A stretch of 64,000 bases of DNA from Dysgonomonas sp. ZJ279 (GTDB lineage Bacteria; Bacteroidota; Bacteroidia; Bacteroidales; Dysgonomonadaceae), in contig NZ_JAAKEL010000001.1 in assembly GCF_011039205.1 (NCBI RefSeq), positions 124,001 to 188,000 on the forward strand, written 5' to 3'. This document shows positions 1-8,547 of the stretch, one piece after another. Within the stretch, counting starts at the first letter, position 1. The number at the start of each line of letters is the position of its first letter. The translations under genes were made by a program, and so were the position numbers. The notes beneath the pieces were generated by a model. It saw only the letters and a list, made by a program, of their open reading frames with translations. It did not search any database and had not been told where the DNA came from.

Positions 1-422
1 TGGTGCAGACCCTAGCTATTACCGGTGCGGTAGTAGTAAGTACCCCGCAACAAGTCGCTTTGGCCGATGCTCGTAAAGGTATAAACATGTTTACCAACGA
101 AAAAGTAAATGTGCCGATACTTGGTTTGGTAGAAAATATGGCTTGGTTTACTCCGGCCGAACTTCCTGAAAATAAATATTATATATTTGGTAAAGAAGGT
201 TGTAAGGCTCTTGCCGAAGAGATGAATGTACCTCTTTTAGGGCAGATACCTATTGTACAGAGCATCTGCGAAGGTGGTGATAGCGGAGTCCCTGTTTCGC
301 TGAACGAAAACTCTATAACAGGTATGGCATTTGCATCTCTTGCTGATAGCTTTGTGGCTTCGGTCGAAAAACGAAATGCGGAACATGCGCCTACCCAAAA
401 GGTCGAAGTTCATAAAAAATAA
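1..422 (+). CDS. mrp: Mrp/NBP35-family iron-sulfur carrier ATPase, 3' part only
   Basis: This is the C-terminal part (about 140 residues) of a Mrp/ApbC P-loop ATPase, a cytoplasmic family that helps load Fe-S clusters. The start and the Walker A motif lie left of the window, so the gene is cut by the window edge and is not shown to be broken. The visible part has the family stretch TGAVVVSTPQQVALADARKG followed by LVENMAWFTP, equivalent to the VxNMS motif, and then an IFG segment. The two cysteines (CxxC) that many Mrp proteins carry after the NMS motif are absent; the position reads TPAELPENKYY. A GC stem (445-473) with a T-rich tail follows as a likely terminator. Family assignment is firm; the exact physiological partner is unknown. 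Confidence 0.88.
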   Translation, partial: VQTLAITGAVVVSTPQQVALADARKGINMFTNEKVNVPILGLVENMAWFTPAELPENKYYIFGKEGCKALAEEMNVPLLGQIPIVQSICEGGDSGVPVSLNENSITGMAFASLADSFVASVEKRNAEHAPTQKVEVHKK

Positions 423-444
423 TATAATTAGGCTATAATATAAC

Positions 445-485
445 GGGCTGGAGGTTGTTCTAACTTTCAGCCCTTTCTTTTTCTA
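445..485 (+). terminator. Intrinsic terminator after mrp
   Basis: GGGCTG (445-450) pairs with CAGCCC (468-473) and is followed directly by a T-rich tract. It sits 23 bases after the mrp stop codon. Confidence 0.6.
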
Positions 486-535
486 TTTTCTGTCAATTAA
501 TATTGTATCTTTATTTTCTTATAAACTAGTATAAT

Positions 536-1780
536 ATGAAAAAGCCAATTTCTGTTGTTCTCCTTTTTGTTTTATTTATTTTACAAATTGATGCACAACA
601 AGGCGATGACATAATAAATATAAAGTTAAATACTCCCCAGTACTATGAAGAAACAGAAGGAGGTTTAATTTTTATTCCAAACCCTATTAAAATTTGGCCG
701 GAAAATGATCTTGTAGCACCATTCGATAGCATTTTGTATGAATTGGTGTTACAAGATGATCTACAATTCAGAAAATCCACAGATATCGGTCAAAAAATAT
801 GTGAGGATATGCCTGACGGATTAAAAATTCTTCTTAGAAAAGAATCGGATTCGATTATAATAAAGTTATCAAAGCATTATAATTATTTTTTAAAAAATGA
901 CATAAGGTTATCATATCATGCTGATTCTGCAAAGAAATGGACAAATAAAATTTTACCCGATAATTTATTTCCTCGAATAGATATAATTTATCCTTATTGC
1001 CTCGAGAATAAGATAGAATATAAAACCTGTGAATTATTTTTCCTGCCTTTTGTCGATGGAGTTACTTTCAATGATTCACGATTTTACGAATTACCTCTGA
1101 ATGTTTTTATTTCAAAAATGAGAAATGCAAAATTTCAGAATAATACTATATCCATTATTAAAAACAATCTCGCAAACTCAGATATAGTAGGGCTCGAATT
1201 GAATGTAATAGATTCTTTGGGTAATTATCATGGTGACGCATATGTAAATGGGATAAAATATAAAAGAAATTACCGGTTAAACGATTCAATCTACATAAAC
1301 AATCAATATTACAAACTTACAGAAATTAATGAGAATTGGGATAATGTTCAACTTCAATTATTGACTGATATCAATGAGAAAACTCCATTATTAGCGAATA
1401 TACTATTAGATAAACTAAATCCTTTTTTTACAGAGAAAAAGAAATTCATTGTTATCGATTTTTGGGGAACATGGTGCAGTCCATGTATAGCGACTCTCCC
1501 TAAATTGCGTGAATTATATAACTTATATAATGATAGATACGAATTTGTTAGCGTTTGTTTTGATAGAGCCGATAATTTTGATAAAGCCAAAACAATATTT
1601 GAAGAAAATGATATTCAATGGCCGCAGATATTCGATGAATCTAATAACGAATCGATTACAGTCAAACTAGGTATTACAACATTTCCAACTTATATGTTGA
1701 TAGACCATAAAGGACAAATATTATTGAAAAATGGAGGATTACCCGGGTTTGAAAATTTAGCAAACTATATGAAAAAATGA
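536..1780 (+). CDS. TlpA-like secreted thiol-disulfide oxidoreductase
   Basis: A 414-residue protein. Residues 1-20 form a signal peptide ending ...LQIDAQQ, so it is exported. The middle part (about 25-290) shows no family I recognise. A thioredoxin-like TlpA/AhpC domain occupies about 300-414, with the redox motif WCSPC (C314, C317) after the strand KFIVIDFWGT, and a cis-Pro segment TTFPTYMLID near 380. A role in reducing or isomerising cysteines outside the cytoplasm fits the TlpA family, and DsbD in this window could supply electrons. Base composition is more A/T rich than the neighbouring mrp. It stands alone, with no gene between it and the hairpins at 1980-2050. The biological partner cannot be told from the sequence. 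Confidence 0.8.
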   Translation: MKKPISVVLLFVLFILQIDAQQGDDIINIKLNTPQYYEETEGGLIFIPNPIKIWPENDLVAPFDSILYELVLQDDLQFRKSTDIGQKICEDMPDGLKILLRKESDSIIIKLSKHYNYFLKNDIRLSYHADSAKKWTNKILPDNLFPRIDIIYPYCLENKIEYKTCELFFLPFVDGVTFNDSRFYELPLNVFISKMRNAKFQNNTISIIKNNLANSDIVGLELNVIDSLGNYHGDAYVNGIKYKRNYRLNDSIYINNQYYKLTEINENWDNVQLQLLTDINEKTPLLANILLDKLNPFFTEKKKFIVIDFWGTWCSPCIATLPKLRELYNLYNDRYEFVSVCFDRADNFDKAKTIFEENDIQWPQIFDESNNESITVKLGITTFPTYMLIDHKGQILLKNGGLPGFENLANYMKK

Positions 1781-2219
1781 AACTTGAAATTTTCAAGTTT
1801 ATATGGCTGAACAATAGGTGTTTTGGCAAAAAAAAATGCGTTTTTAGCTCCAAAGTATTTCATTGATTAAAATTTGAAAGGTTACTTACTATTAACATGA
1901 CTTTTCATACCCATATATAGATAAATACCAAAATAGGTTACAATGGTGATTTTATCCTGATTATCTCAATTGTTAAGCTATGCAAATAGTTAAATTACTT
2001 TAACTATTTGCATACAAGTGGGAGAATAGATGGTCAATTCTCCTACTTGTATTATTTTTGGTATCTTAATCTATTATTTAAATGTCATACCTATGAAGAA
2101 CTACGCGTTGAGTGCCATTTCGGTAGCAATAATGCTTTTATCAAGTCCGTTCTGTTGTAGGAAGCTATTATAATAAAAACGTTAGAAAATCAATTAATAA
2201 GTCAAACAACAAAAAAGAA
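1781..2219. other. Intergenic region with two tandem hairpins
   Basis: A 439-bp gap. It holds a perfect 15-bp stem with a 4-base loop (1980-1994 with 1999-2013). A second 14-bp stem with one G-T pair follows (2014-2027 with 2037-2050), trailed by ATTATTTTTG, which looks like a terminator. No gene lies immediately upstream to need one. TATTTTTG at 2053-2060 could also be read as a -7 box for the GH92 gene. A short signal-peptide-like reading frame follows at 2093. Confidence 0.6.
2093..2173 (+). other. Short signal-peptide-like reading frame (26 aa), possible gene remnant
   Basis: A 26-codon frame reads MKNYALSAISVAIMLLSSPF followed by CCRKLL and a stop. It has the charged start, hydrophobic core and cysteine of a lipoprotein signal peptide, but nothing after it. 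It may be the leftover 5' end of a deleted exported protein, or a leader peptide for the GH92 gene 46 bases downstream. Nothing else supports translation. Confidence 0.3.
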
Positions 2220-4565
2220 ATGATGAGAAAAGCAAGTGTTTTTTTACTGCTGAGTTTTCTTTGTGTCTGGTCGGCTAATGCGCAGACAAATTTAGACCCG
2301 GTAGATTATGTAAGCCCGCTTGTGGGAACACAATCGAAGCATTCACTATCCACAGGAAATACCTATCCGGCAATAGCAATGCCTTGGGGTATGAACTTCT
2401 GGATGCCACAAACCGGTAAAATGGGTGACGGATGGGCATATACCTATGATGCAGACAAAATCCGCGGATTTAAACAAACTCACCAACCAAGTCCTTGGAT
2501 TAACGATTACGGTCAATTTTCTATTATGCCTATCACAGGTAAAGTAATATTTGATCAGGATGAGAGAGCTAGCTGGTTTTCACATAAGGCAGAAGTTGCT
2601 AAGCCATATTACTATAAAGTATATTTGGCAGATCACGATGTGGTAACAGAAATCGCTCCAACAGAACGTGCTGCAATGTTTCAATTTACATTCCCTAAGA
2701 CAGATAGTTCTTATGTTGTGATTGATGCTTTCGACAGAGGTTCGTACGTGAAAGTTATCCCTGGCGAAAATAAAATTATTGGTTACACAACACGTAACAG
2801 CGGTGGTGTTCCTGAAAATTTCAAAAATTACTTCGTAATTACATTCGATAAGCCATTTACTTATACAGCTACAGTTGCAAGTAATACAATTACTAAAGGT
2901 AAATTGGAGTCGTCTGACAATCATGCAGGTGCTATTATCGGTTTTGCTACAGAAAAAGGAGAAAAAGTACATGCAAGAGTGGCTTCTTCTTTCATTAGCT
3001 ATGAGCAAGCTGAAATTAACCTGAAAGAACTGGGTAATAATACATTTGAACAAGTTGCTCAAAAAGGAAGAGCAGAATGGAATAAGATATTAGGTCGTAT
3101 CGAGGTTCAAGATGAGAATGTTGATAACTTAAGAACATTCTATTCTTGTCTTTATCGTTCGGTACTATTCCCTCGTAGCTTCTACGAAATAGATGCTAAA
3201 GGACAAGTTATGCATTACAGTCCGTATAACGGCGAAGTACTTTCCGGCTATATGTTTACTGATACAGGTTTCTGGGATACATTCCGTTGTTTGTTCCCAT
3301 TCTTGAATCTTATGTACCCCTCTATGAACGAAAAAATGCAGGAAGGTCTTGCTAACACGTACAAAGAAAGCGGATTCTTACCTGAGTGGGCTAGTCCCGG
3401 TCATAGAAACTGTATGGTTGGTAACAACTCTGCGTCAGTTGTAGCCGATGCATACCTTAAAGGGTTAAGAGGGTACGATATCGAAACGCTATGGGAAGCT
3501 GTAGTACACGGAGCTAATAATGTTCATCCGAAAATCGGTTCAACAGGTCGTTTAGGTTATGATTATTACAACAGACTTGGCTATGTTCCTTACGATGTTA
3601 AGATAAACGAAAGTGCAGCTCGTACATTAGAGTATGCTTACGACGATTGGACTATCTATCAATTAGGTAAAGCACTAAACAAACCGGCTAAAGAAATCGA
3701 CATCTTTGCAAAAAGAGCATTTAATTATAAAAACCTATTCTGCCCTGATCATAAATTGATGAGAGGTAAAAATGAGAACGGTGAATTCCAATCTCCATTC
3801 AACCCGTTGAAATGGGGTGACGCATTTACCGAAGGAAACAGCTGGCACTATACTTGGTCTGTATTCCAAGATCCTCAAGGACTTATTGATTTGATGGGTG
3901 GTAAAGACGGTTTCAACCAAATGATGGACTCTGTATTTAATGTTCCACCATTGTTCGATGATAGCTATTACGGAGGTGTTATCCATGAAATCAGAGAAAT
4001 GCAAATCATGAATATGGGTAACTATGCACATGGTAACCAACCTATTCAGCACATGATCTACATGTATAACTATTCTTCTGAACCTTGGAAAGCTCAATAC
4101 TGGGTAAGAGAGGTAATGGATAAACTTTATACTCCACGTCCTGACGGATATTGCGGTGATGAAGATAATGGTCAAACATCAGCATGGTACGTATTCTCGG
4201 CAATGGGATTCTATCCTGTATGCCCTGGATCTGATCAATATATCATGGGTTCACCACTATTCAAAAGTGTAACATTGAATCTTGAGAATGGTAAAAAAGT
4301 AGTAATCAAAGCAGAAAACAATAGTGTATCGAATAGATATGTTGAGTCGATGGCTCTGAATGGTCAACCATATACTAAGAATTATATCACTCACGATCAA
4401 TTGATGAACGGTGCTACAATCAATTTCAAAATGTCGGCTACCCCAAATAAACAAAGAGGTATAACAGAAGCAGATCTTCCTTATTCGTTCTCTACAGATT
4501 TGAAAGCGAATAATCCGAAGCTTTGGAAAGAAATTAACACAGTATCTAAAAAGAAGAAAAAATAA
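2220..4565 (+). CDS. GH92 family alpha-mannosidase, exported
   Basis: A 781-residue exported glycoside hydrolase of family GH92. These are Ca2+-dependent alpha-mannosidases (commonly alpha-1,2) that Bacteroidota use on N-glycans and yeast mannan. Residues 1-21 are a signal peptide (MMRKASVFLLLSFLCVWSANA); there is no lipobox cysteine, so it is probably periplasmic. Family stretches visible are VSPLVGTQ near the N-terminus, GFKQTHQPSPW around 90, DTGFWDTFR around 350, GNSWHYTWSVFQD around 543, and GYCGDEDNGQTSAWYVFSAMGFYPVCPG around 640. The Asp-Glu-Asp run in that last segment matches the conserved acidic cluster of the family. The basic tail SKKKKK is unusual. Two ATG codons are adjacent; either could be used. 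It stands alone between terminators, away from the second GH92 gene at 18222. Linkage specificity cannot be read from sequence. Confidence 0.92.
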   Translation: MMRKASVFLLLSFLCVWSANAQTNLDPVDYVSPLVGTQSKHSLSTGNTYPAIAMPWGMNFWMPQTGKMGDGWAYTYDADKIRGFKQTHQPSPWINDYGQFSIMPITGKVIFDQDERASWFSHKAEVAKPYYYKVYLADHDVVTEIAPTERAAMFQFTFPKTDSSYVVIDAFDRGSYVKVIPGENKIIGYTTRNSGGVPENFKNYFVITFDKPFTYTATVASNTITKGKLESSDNHAGAIIGFATEKGEKVHARVASSFISYEQAEINLKELGNNTFEQVAQKGRAEWNKILGRIEVQDENVDNLRTFYSCLYRSVLFPRSFYEIDAKGQVMHYSPYNGEVLSGYMFTDTGFWDTFRCLFPFLNLMYPSMNEKMQEGLANTYKESGFLPEWASPGHRNCMVGNNSASVVADAYLKGLRGYDIETLWEAVVHGANNVHPKIGSTGRLGYDYYNRLGYVPYDVKINESAARTLEYAYDDWTIYQLGKALNKPAKEIDIFAKRAFNYKNLFCPDHKLMRGKNENGEFQSPFNPLKWGDAFTEGNSWHYTWSVFQDPQGLIDLMGGKDGFNQMMDSVFNVPPLFDDSYYGGVIHEIREMQIMNMGNYAHGNQPIQHMIYMYNYSSEPWKAQYWVREVMDKLYTPRPDGYCGDEDNGQTSAWYVFSAMGFYPVCPGSDQYIMGSPLFKSVTLNLENGKKVVIKAENNSVSNRYVESMALNGQPYTKNYITHDQLMNGATINFKMSATPNKQRGITEADLPYSFSTDLKANNPKLWKEINTVSKKKKK

Positions 4566-4588
4566 TTCTTTTAATATAATAAAATGTG

Positions 4589-4628
4589 AAAAGAGTTGTC
4601 TTCAATTAGAAAGACAACTCTTTTTTTT
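4589..4628 (+). terminator. Intrinsic terminator after GH92
   Basis: A 14-bp perfect stem (4589-4602 with 4611-4624) encloses an 8-base loop and ends in a run of eight T. It lies 23 bases after the stop codon. Confidence 0.85.
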
Positions 4629-4683
4629 ATAGTTTTTAGGTTCTATATTATGTGGATGAAGAACCCCATATTCCTCTTATTAT

Positions 4684-5112
4684 TTAGTTGTTCATATTCG
4701 GAGCATAATTTATTGCCCAGCTAATGCCGAATTTATCGGTGAACATACCATATAGATCAGCCCAGAACGTTTTTTCTAGTGGCATGATGATTTTGCCCCC
4801 TTCAGAAAGAGCATTGAAGATTCTCTTCGTTTCGGCTTCGTTTTCGGTGCAAAGAGTAAGGGTTACAGAGTCGCCGAATTTGGTTGTTTGACCAAATATC
4901 TCTGACGAATCTGCTCCCATTAGTCGTACTGCTTCTGTCAGAGGTAATGATATGTGCATGATTTTATCTTTCTCTGATTCTGGTATATCTTCGCCCGGAA
5001 TATCTTTATAACGTCCGATAAATTCAAAATCGCCCCCAAATACAGATTTGTAAAAATTGAATGCGGTTTCGCATGTGCCATTGAATGACAAATAAGGATT
5101 TACTGCTAACAT
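4684..5112 (-). CDS. VOC-superfamily protein, PhnB-like
   Basis: A 142-residue cytoplasmic protein of the vicinal-oxygen-chelate (glyoxalase/bleomycin-resistance) fold, PhnB/YjdN subgroup. It opens with NPYLSFNGTCETAFNFYKSVFGG, the typical beta-alpha start of the group, and ends with WADLYGMFTDKFGISWAINY, the matching C-terminal module. The family has many proteins of unknown substrate; members are often called 3-demethylubiquinone methyltransferase-like without proof. Nothing nearby points to a substrate: the next gene on the same strand is mazG, 420 bp upstream, separated by a palindromic repeat element. Family is secure, function is not. Confidence 0.85.
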   Translation of the reverse strand: MLAVNPYLSFNGTCETAFNFYKSVFGGDFEFIGRYKDIPGEDIPESEKDKIMHISLPLTEAVRLMGADSSEIFGQTTKFGDSVTLTLCTENEAETKRIFNALSEGGKIIMPLEKTFWADLYGMFTDKFGISWAINYAPNMNN

Positions 5113-5532
5113 AATCTTTGTTTTTTAATGTGGGTACTGTTGTATTTCTCTCTCTTGGTTGAAAATACTATTGTTTAATAGCACTTTACAAGTTAATTAG
5201 AACATTTGGTTTTTCGCACTTGTTCATCTTCTTTACTATTTTTAAGGTCACTGACCTTTTATAGCTTTGCTAAGCGAAATATTAATAATTAATGTGAGTT
5301 CGATATAAATATCAGATAATTATGAGCTATGAATTAGTATCTGTCATTCGTCCATTCTGTCATCCCGATACGTAGTGAGGGATCTATTATGAAATAAGCC
5401 CTTAGCTAATAGCTATTGGCTAATAACCGCAAGAGATAATGGATCCCTCACTACGTATCGGGATGACAAATTCTTCGAGAAATTTTATTAGTTGTAATTT
5501 AATGTCTCACCTACTAAGTATATATCTGTCTT
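5113..5532. other. Intergenic region carrying a palindromic repeat
   Basis: A 420-bp gap between the VOC gene and mazG. The only structure seen is the palindromic element at 5358-5468; the rest is A/T-rich sequence with no convincing reading frame. Confidence 0.6.
5358..5468. repeat. REP-like palindromic element, copy 1
   Basis: Perfect 27-bp inverted arms (5358-5384 and 5442-5468) of the TGTCATCCCGA...GAGGGATC type enclose 57 bp. The interior has its own small dyad around TTAGCTAATAGCTATT. Similar arms recur at 12932, 18044, 20521 and, degraded, at 14497. Confidence 0.85.
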
Positions 5533-6315
5533 TCACTCCGATTTCTTAGCTTCATTCCACAAGGCATCCATTTCACCTAAAGTCATATCTTTTAGGTTCT
5601 TTCCGTCCTCCCTTGCTTTCTGTTCTATATAGTTGAAACGATGGATAAACTTTTGGTTAGTTCGCTCTAAAGCATTATCTGGATTTACTTTGTATAATCT
5701 GGCGGCATTTATCAGACTGAAAAAAACGTCACCGAATTCGGCTTCCATTTTGTCGGCATCCATGTTTGTTATTTCGTCTTTCAACTCATTAAATTCTTCG
5801 CTGACTTTCTCCCATACGTCTTCTTTTTTCTCCCAATCGAATCCTGCATTGCGAGCTTTGTCTTGTATGCGATGAGCCTTAGCGATAGAAGGAAGTGATG
5901 CCGGAACACCTTCGAGCACCGTTTTATTTCCCCCTTTTTCTTTTAGTTTGAGTTGTTCCCACGATTTTTCTACTTCGCCTGCTGTCTTGGAAGCATCGTC
6001 CCCGAATACATGAGGGTGGCGGTAAATGAGCTTGTCGCATAACGTATTGCATACATCTACAATATCAAAAGCGTCTTTTTCTTCACCTATTTTGCAGTAG
6101 AAAACTGCGTGAAGAAGTACGTCGCCCAGTTCTTTCTTTATCTCGTTATCATCATTTTTTATGATAGCCTCACACAATTCATATACTTCTTCTATTGTGT
6201 TGGTCCGAAGGCTCTCGTTCGTTTGTTTAGCATCCCACGGGCATTTTATCCTTAGTTCGTCCATAATGTCGAGTAAGCGGCCGAATGCTTCCTTCTTCTC
6301 TTCTCTTGTATGCAT
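5533..6315 (-). CDS. mazG: Nucleoside triphosphate pyrophosphohydrolase MazG
   Basis: A 260-residue cytoplasmic enzyme that hydrolyses NTPs and dNTPs to the monophosphate and pyrophosphate, a house-cleaning role. It has the two-domain layout of full-length MazG. The first domain (about 10-120) starts with CPWDAKQTNESLR and carries the metal-binding EEVYE and ELGDVLLH motifs. The second (about 150-250) carries EEFNELKDE and EAEFGDVFFSLIN. Length matches E. coli MazG. The start at 6315 lies 54 bp after the dsbD stop, with the dsbD terminator hairpin in between, so mazG is likely transcribed separately. Confidence 0.95.
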   Translation of the reverse strand: MHTREEKKEAFGRLLDIMDELRIKCPWDAKQTNESLRTNTIEEVYELCEAIIKNDDNEIKKELGDVLLHAVFYCKIGEEKDAFDIVDVCNTLCDKLIYRHPHVFGDDASKTAGEVEKSWEQLKLKEKGGNKTVLEGVPASLPSIAKAHRIQDKARNAGFDWEKKEDVWEKVSEEFNELKDEITNMDADKMEAEFGDVFFSLINAARLYKVNPDNALERTNQKFIHRFNYIEQKAREDGKNLKDMTLGEMDALWNEAKKSE

Positions 6316-6335
6316 ATATTTTATATTTTATAGAA

Positions 6336-6363
6336 AAAAGCAGACCGTTTAAAATCTGCTTTT
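6336..6363 (-). terminator. Terminator after dsbD
   Basis: AAAAGCAGA (6336-6344) pairs with TCTGCTTTT (6355-6363). Read on the minus strand the stem is followed by a T-rich run, just beyond the dsbD stop. Confidence 0.7.
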
Positions 6364-6369
6364 CTTCAT

Positions 6370-8394
6370 TTATTTTGCTTCCTGTAATTTCTTGAAGTTA
6401 GTCAATCCTATGTTTAAGAAGTTGAGGTATTTATTTACATCTTCGTCGTAAGCATAAGAAGGACCTATCGGCTTTCCTTCGTGATCTAACAATACGTAAT
6501 AAGGTTGCGAGTTAGTTCCGAACTTATGACGTTGCAGATAACTCCACTTGTCTCCAATCGTTTTCAATTTAGCTGTTTTTCCATTTCCTTCGGTAACTTC
6601 TATTACTTCAGGCAGCTTTTTCTTATCGTCCACCATCAGTGTTATCAGAACATAGTCGTTGTCCAATATTTGTTTCACACGGATGTCTGTCCATACAGAT
6701 GCTTCCATCTTGCGACAGTTAACACAGCCATAGCCGGAGAAATCTATCATGACAGGTTTGTTATTTTTTCGTGCATATTCCATACCTGCTTCGTAATCGT
6801 CGTATTTGGCATGAACCTCCCCTTTATATAGATTGAAATCTTGTGTAGTAAGAGGTGGCGAGAATGCGCTGATAGCTTTAAGTGGTGCACCCCATAAGCC
6901 CGGGATTAGGTATATAGCAAATGCAAATGATATGATTGCCATAAATAAACGAGGTACGGACACATATTTCAAATCGCTATCGTGCGAGAATTTCAGTTTT
7001 CCTAATAGATATGCTCCTAGCAGAACAAAAATAGCTATCCACAATACAAGGAATACTTCTCTGTCGAGAATTCCCCATCCGTAGGCTAGGTCTGCTACCG
7101 ATAAGAATTTCAGTGCTAAAGCAAGTTCTAAGAATCCTAGTACTACCTTAACCGAGTTGAGCCATCCGCCCGATTTTGGCATACTTTCCAAAAGTGAAGG
7201 GAAAATTGCAAACAGCGTGAATGGAATGGACAGGGCTAACGCAAATCCGAACATACCTATTGCCGGTGCTGTAATACTGCCTGTACCCGCAGCTTCAACA
7301 AGTAAAGTTCCGATCAAAGGACCGGTACAAGAGAAGGATACGAGAGCCAGCGTGAATGCCATAAAGAATATGCTGATGACTCCTGTTGTAGAATCTGCTT
7401 TACTATCCATCTTGTTTGTCCATGAGGATGGTAATACCATCTCAAAAGCCCCTAGGAAAGATATTGCAAATACAACGAGAAGGGCAAAGAATATGAGGTT
7501 GAAGACAGCGCTTGTCGCCATATCATTGAGAGCACTGGCCCCGAATATGGCAGTTATGATAAGCCCTAGCGATACATATATTATAATAATACCCAAGCCG
7601 TATGTTACTGCATCTTTGATAGCTTTAGCTCTGTTCTTCTTATTTCTTTTCAAGAAGAAACTTACTGTCATCGGTATCATTGGCCATACGCAAGGCGTAA
7701 GCAAGGCTACGAAGCCATACAAAAATCCCGAAATGAATATAAACCAATATGTTTGGTTGGTAGTGCTGCCTGCAGCGCCAAAAGCTTCTACTTCTTTAAT
7801 CACAGGAGCCCATAGGTCTGTATCGCTGGAAAATGTAGAGGCTGACTGAGTAACAGAATCAGTAGGGACTTGTTCCACAGCAGCTTCATCAACAATAGCC
7901 TCAGCAGCACTTCTACTCGCGGCTACAACAGTAGCAGGTAGGTCTTTGGCCGAAAAAGAGAAGTCGGTCGGTAAAGGCGGGGTACATTCCGTATCGTTAC
8001 AAGCCTGTGCCCGTATGTCTCCTTTTAGTGAAAAAGCAGCTTTATCTGTTACTTTGAAACGTTGCACAAAAGTGGCTTGTGTCTCATAATAGCCGATCTC
8101 CATTTGGAAAATGTCATCAAAGCCTTTATGAAGTTTCGAATTTACAACTTTAAATCCGCCAACTTTTGTAGCACCTTTCGCTTCATCTATTGTAAGCGTA
8201 GTAGGGTTAGGTCCGCCATCTGGAATAGTAATATCATAAAGATGCCATCCCGGATTTATTTTGGCAACAGCTGTCAGTTCGACTTCGCTATTTCCTTTAT
8301 CTACTAATTTGAATGACCAATTAACAACGTCTTGCGCATAAATGTTGATCGCCGAAAAGACCAAAATGGTCAGTAATAAAAGAACCTTTTTCAT
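6370..8394 (-). CDS. dsbD: Thiol:disulfide interchange protein DsbD
   Basis: A 674-residue inner-membrane protein that carries electrons from cytoplasmic thioredoxin to periplasmic disulfide enzymes. Residues 1-20 are a signal peptide. The periplasmic alpha domain (about 22-150) has its cysteine pair in ACNDTEC (C132, C137). The membrane beta domain (about 215-500, some eight helices) has C235 in LLTPCVWPMIP and C356 in VSFSCTGP. The C-terminal thioredoxin gamma domain has CVNC (C557, C560) after VMIDFSGYG. All six cysteines of the relay are present, so it should be active. Length exceeds the roughly 565 residues of E. coli DsbD because of a longer linker rich in Ala and Val near 155-190. A -7 box candidate lies at 8434-8441. 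The exported TlpA-like protein at 536 is a plausible client. Confidence 0.95.
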   Translation of the reverse strand: MKKVLLLLTILVFSAINIYAQDVVNWSFKLVDKGNSEVELTAVAKINPGWHLYDITIPDGGPNPTTLTIDEAKGATKVGGFKVVNSKLHKGFDDIFQMEIGYYETQATFVQRFKVTDKAAFSLKGDIRAQACNDTECTPPLPTDFSFSAKDLPATVVAASRSAAEAIVDEAAVEQVPTDSVTQSASTFSSDTDLWAPVIKEVEAFGAAGSTTNQTYWFIFISGFLYGFVALLTPCVWPMIPMTVSFFLKRNKKNRAKAIKDAVTYGLGIIIIYVSLGLIITAIFGASALNDMATSAVFNLIFFALLVVFAISFLGAFEMVLPSSWTNKMDSKADSTTGVISIFFMAFTLALVSFSCTGPLIGTLLVEAAGTGSITAPAIGMFGFALALSIPFTLFAIFPSLLESMPKSGGWLNSVKVVLGFLELALALKFLSVADLAYGWGILDREVFLVLWIAIFVLLGAYLLGKLKFSHDSDLKYVSVPRLFMAIISFAFAIYLIPGLWGAPLKAISAFSPPLTTQDFNLYKGEVHAKYDDYEAGMEYARKNNKPVMIDFSGYGCVNCRKMEASVWTDIRVKQILDNDYVLITLMVDDKKKLPEVIEVTEGNGKTAKLKTIGDKWSYLQRHKFGTNSQPYYVLLDHEGKPIGPSYAYDEDVNKYLNFLNIGLTNFKKLQEAK

Positions 8395-8433
8395 AAATAG
8401 TATCTATATTGGAAATTATAACCAGACATTAGA

Positions 8434-8441
8434 CAAAGATA
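8434..8441 (-). promoter_or_regulatory. -7 box of the dsbD promoter
   Basis: The minus strand reads TATCTTTG, a full match to the Bacteroidota -7 consensus TAnnTTTG, about 40 bp before the dsbD start codon. No clear TTTG -33 box is seen. Confidence 0.5.
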
Positions 8442-8547
8442 TGAAAAGAGAATAGATTAGTTGAGAGACCCTTCGCCTTTTTTAATTATTTTAAGTACTT
8501 CTACAGCGATATTTTTTAGTACTTTCGTGAAAGAATTATATTTATAA

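Noticed and set aside
2580-3062. 160-codon frame opposite the first GH92 gene
   Set aside because: Antisense shadow of a complete and recognisable GH92 gene; rich in His and Cys from complemented codons.
7157-7849. 230-codon reading frame on the plus strand
   Set aside because: It lies wholly within dsbD on the other strand and has no family features; dsbD with its six cysteines is certain.
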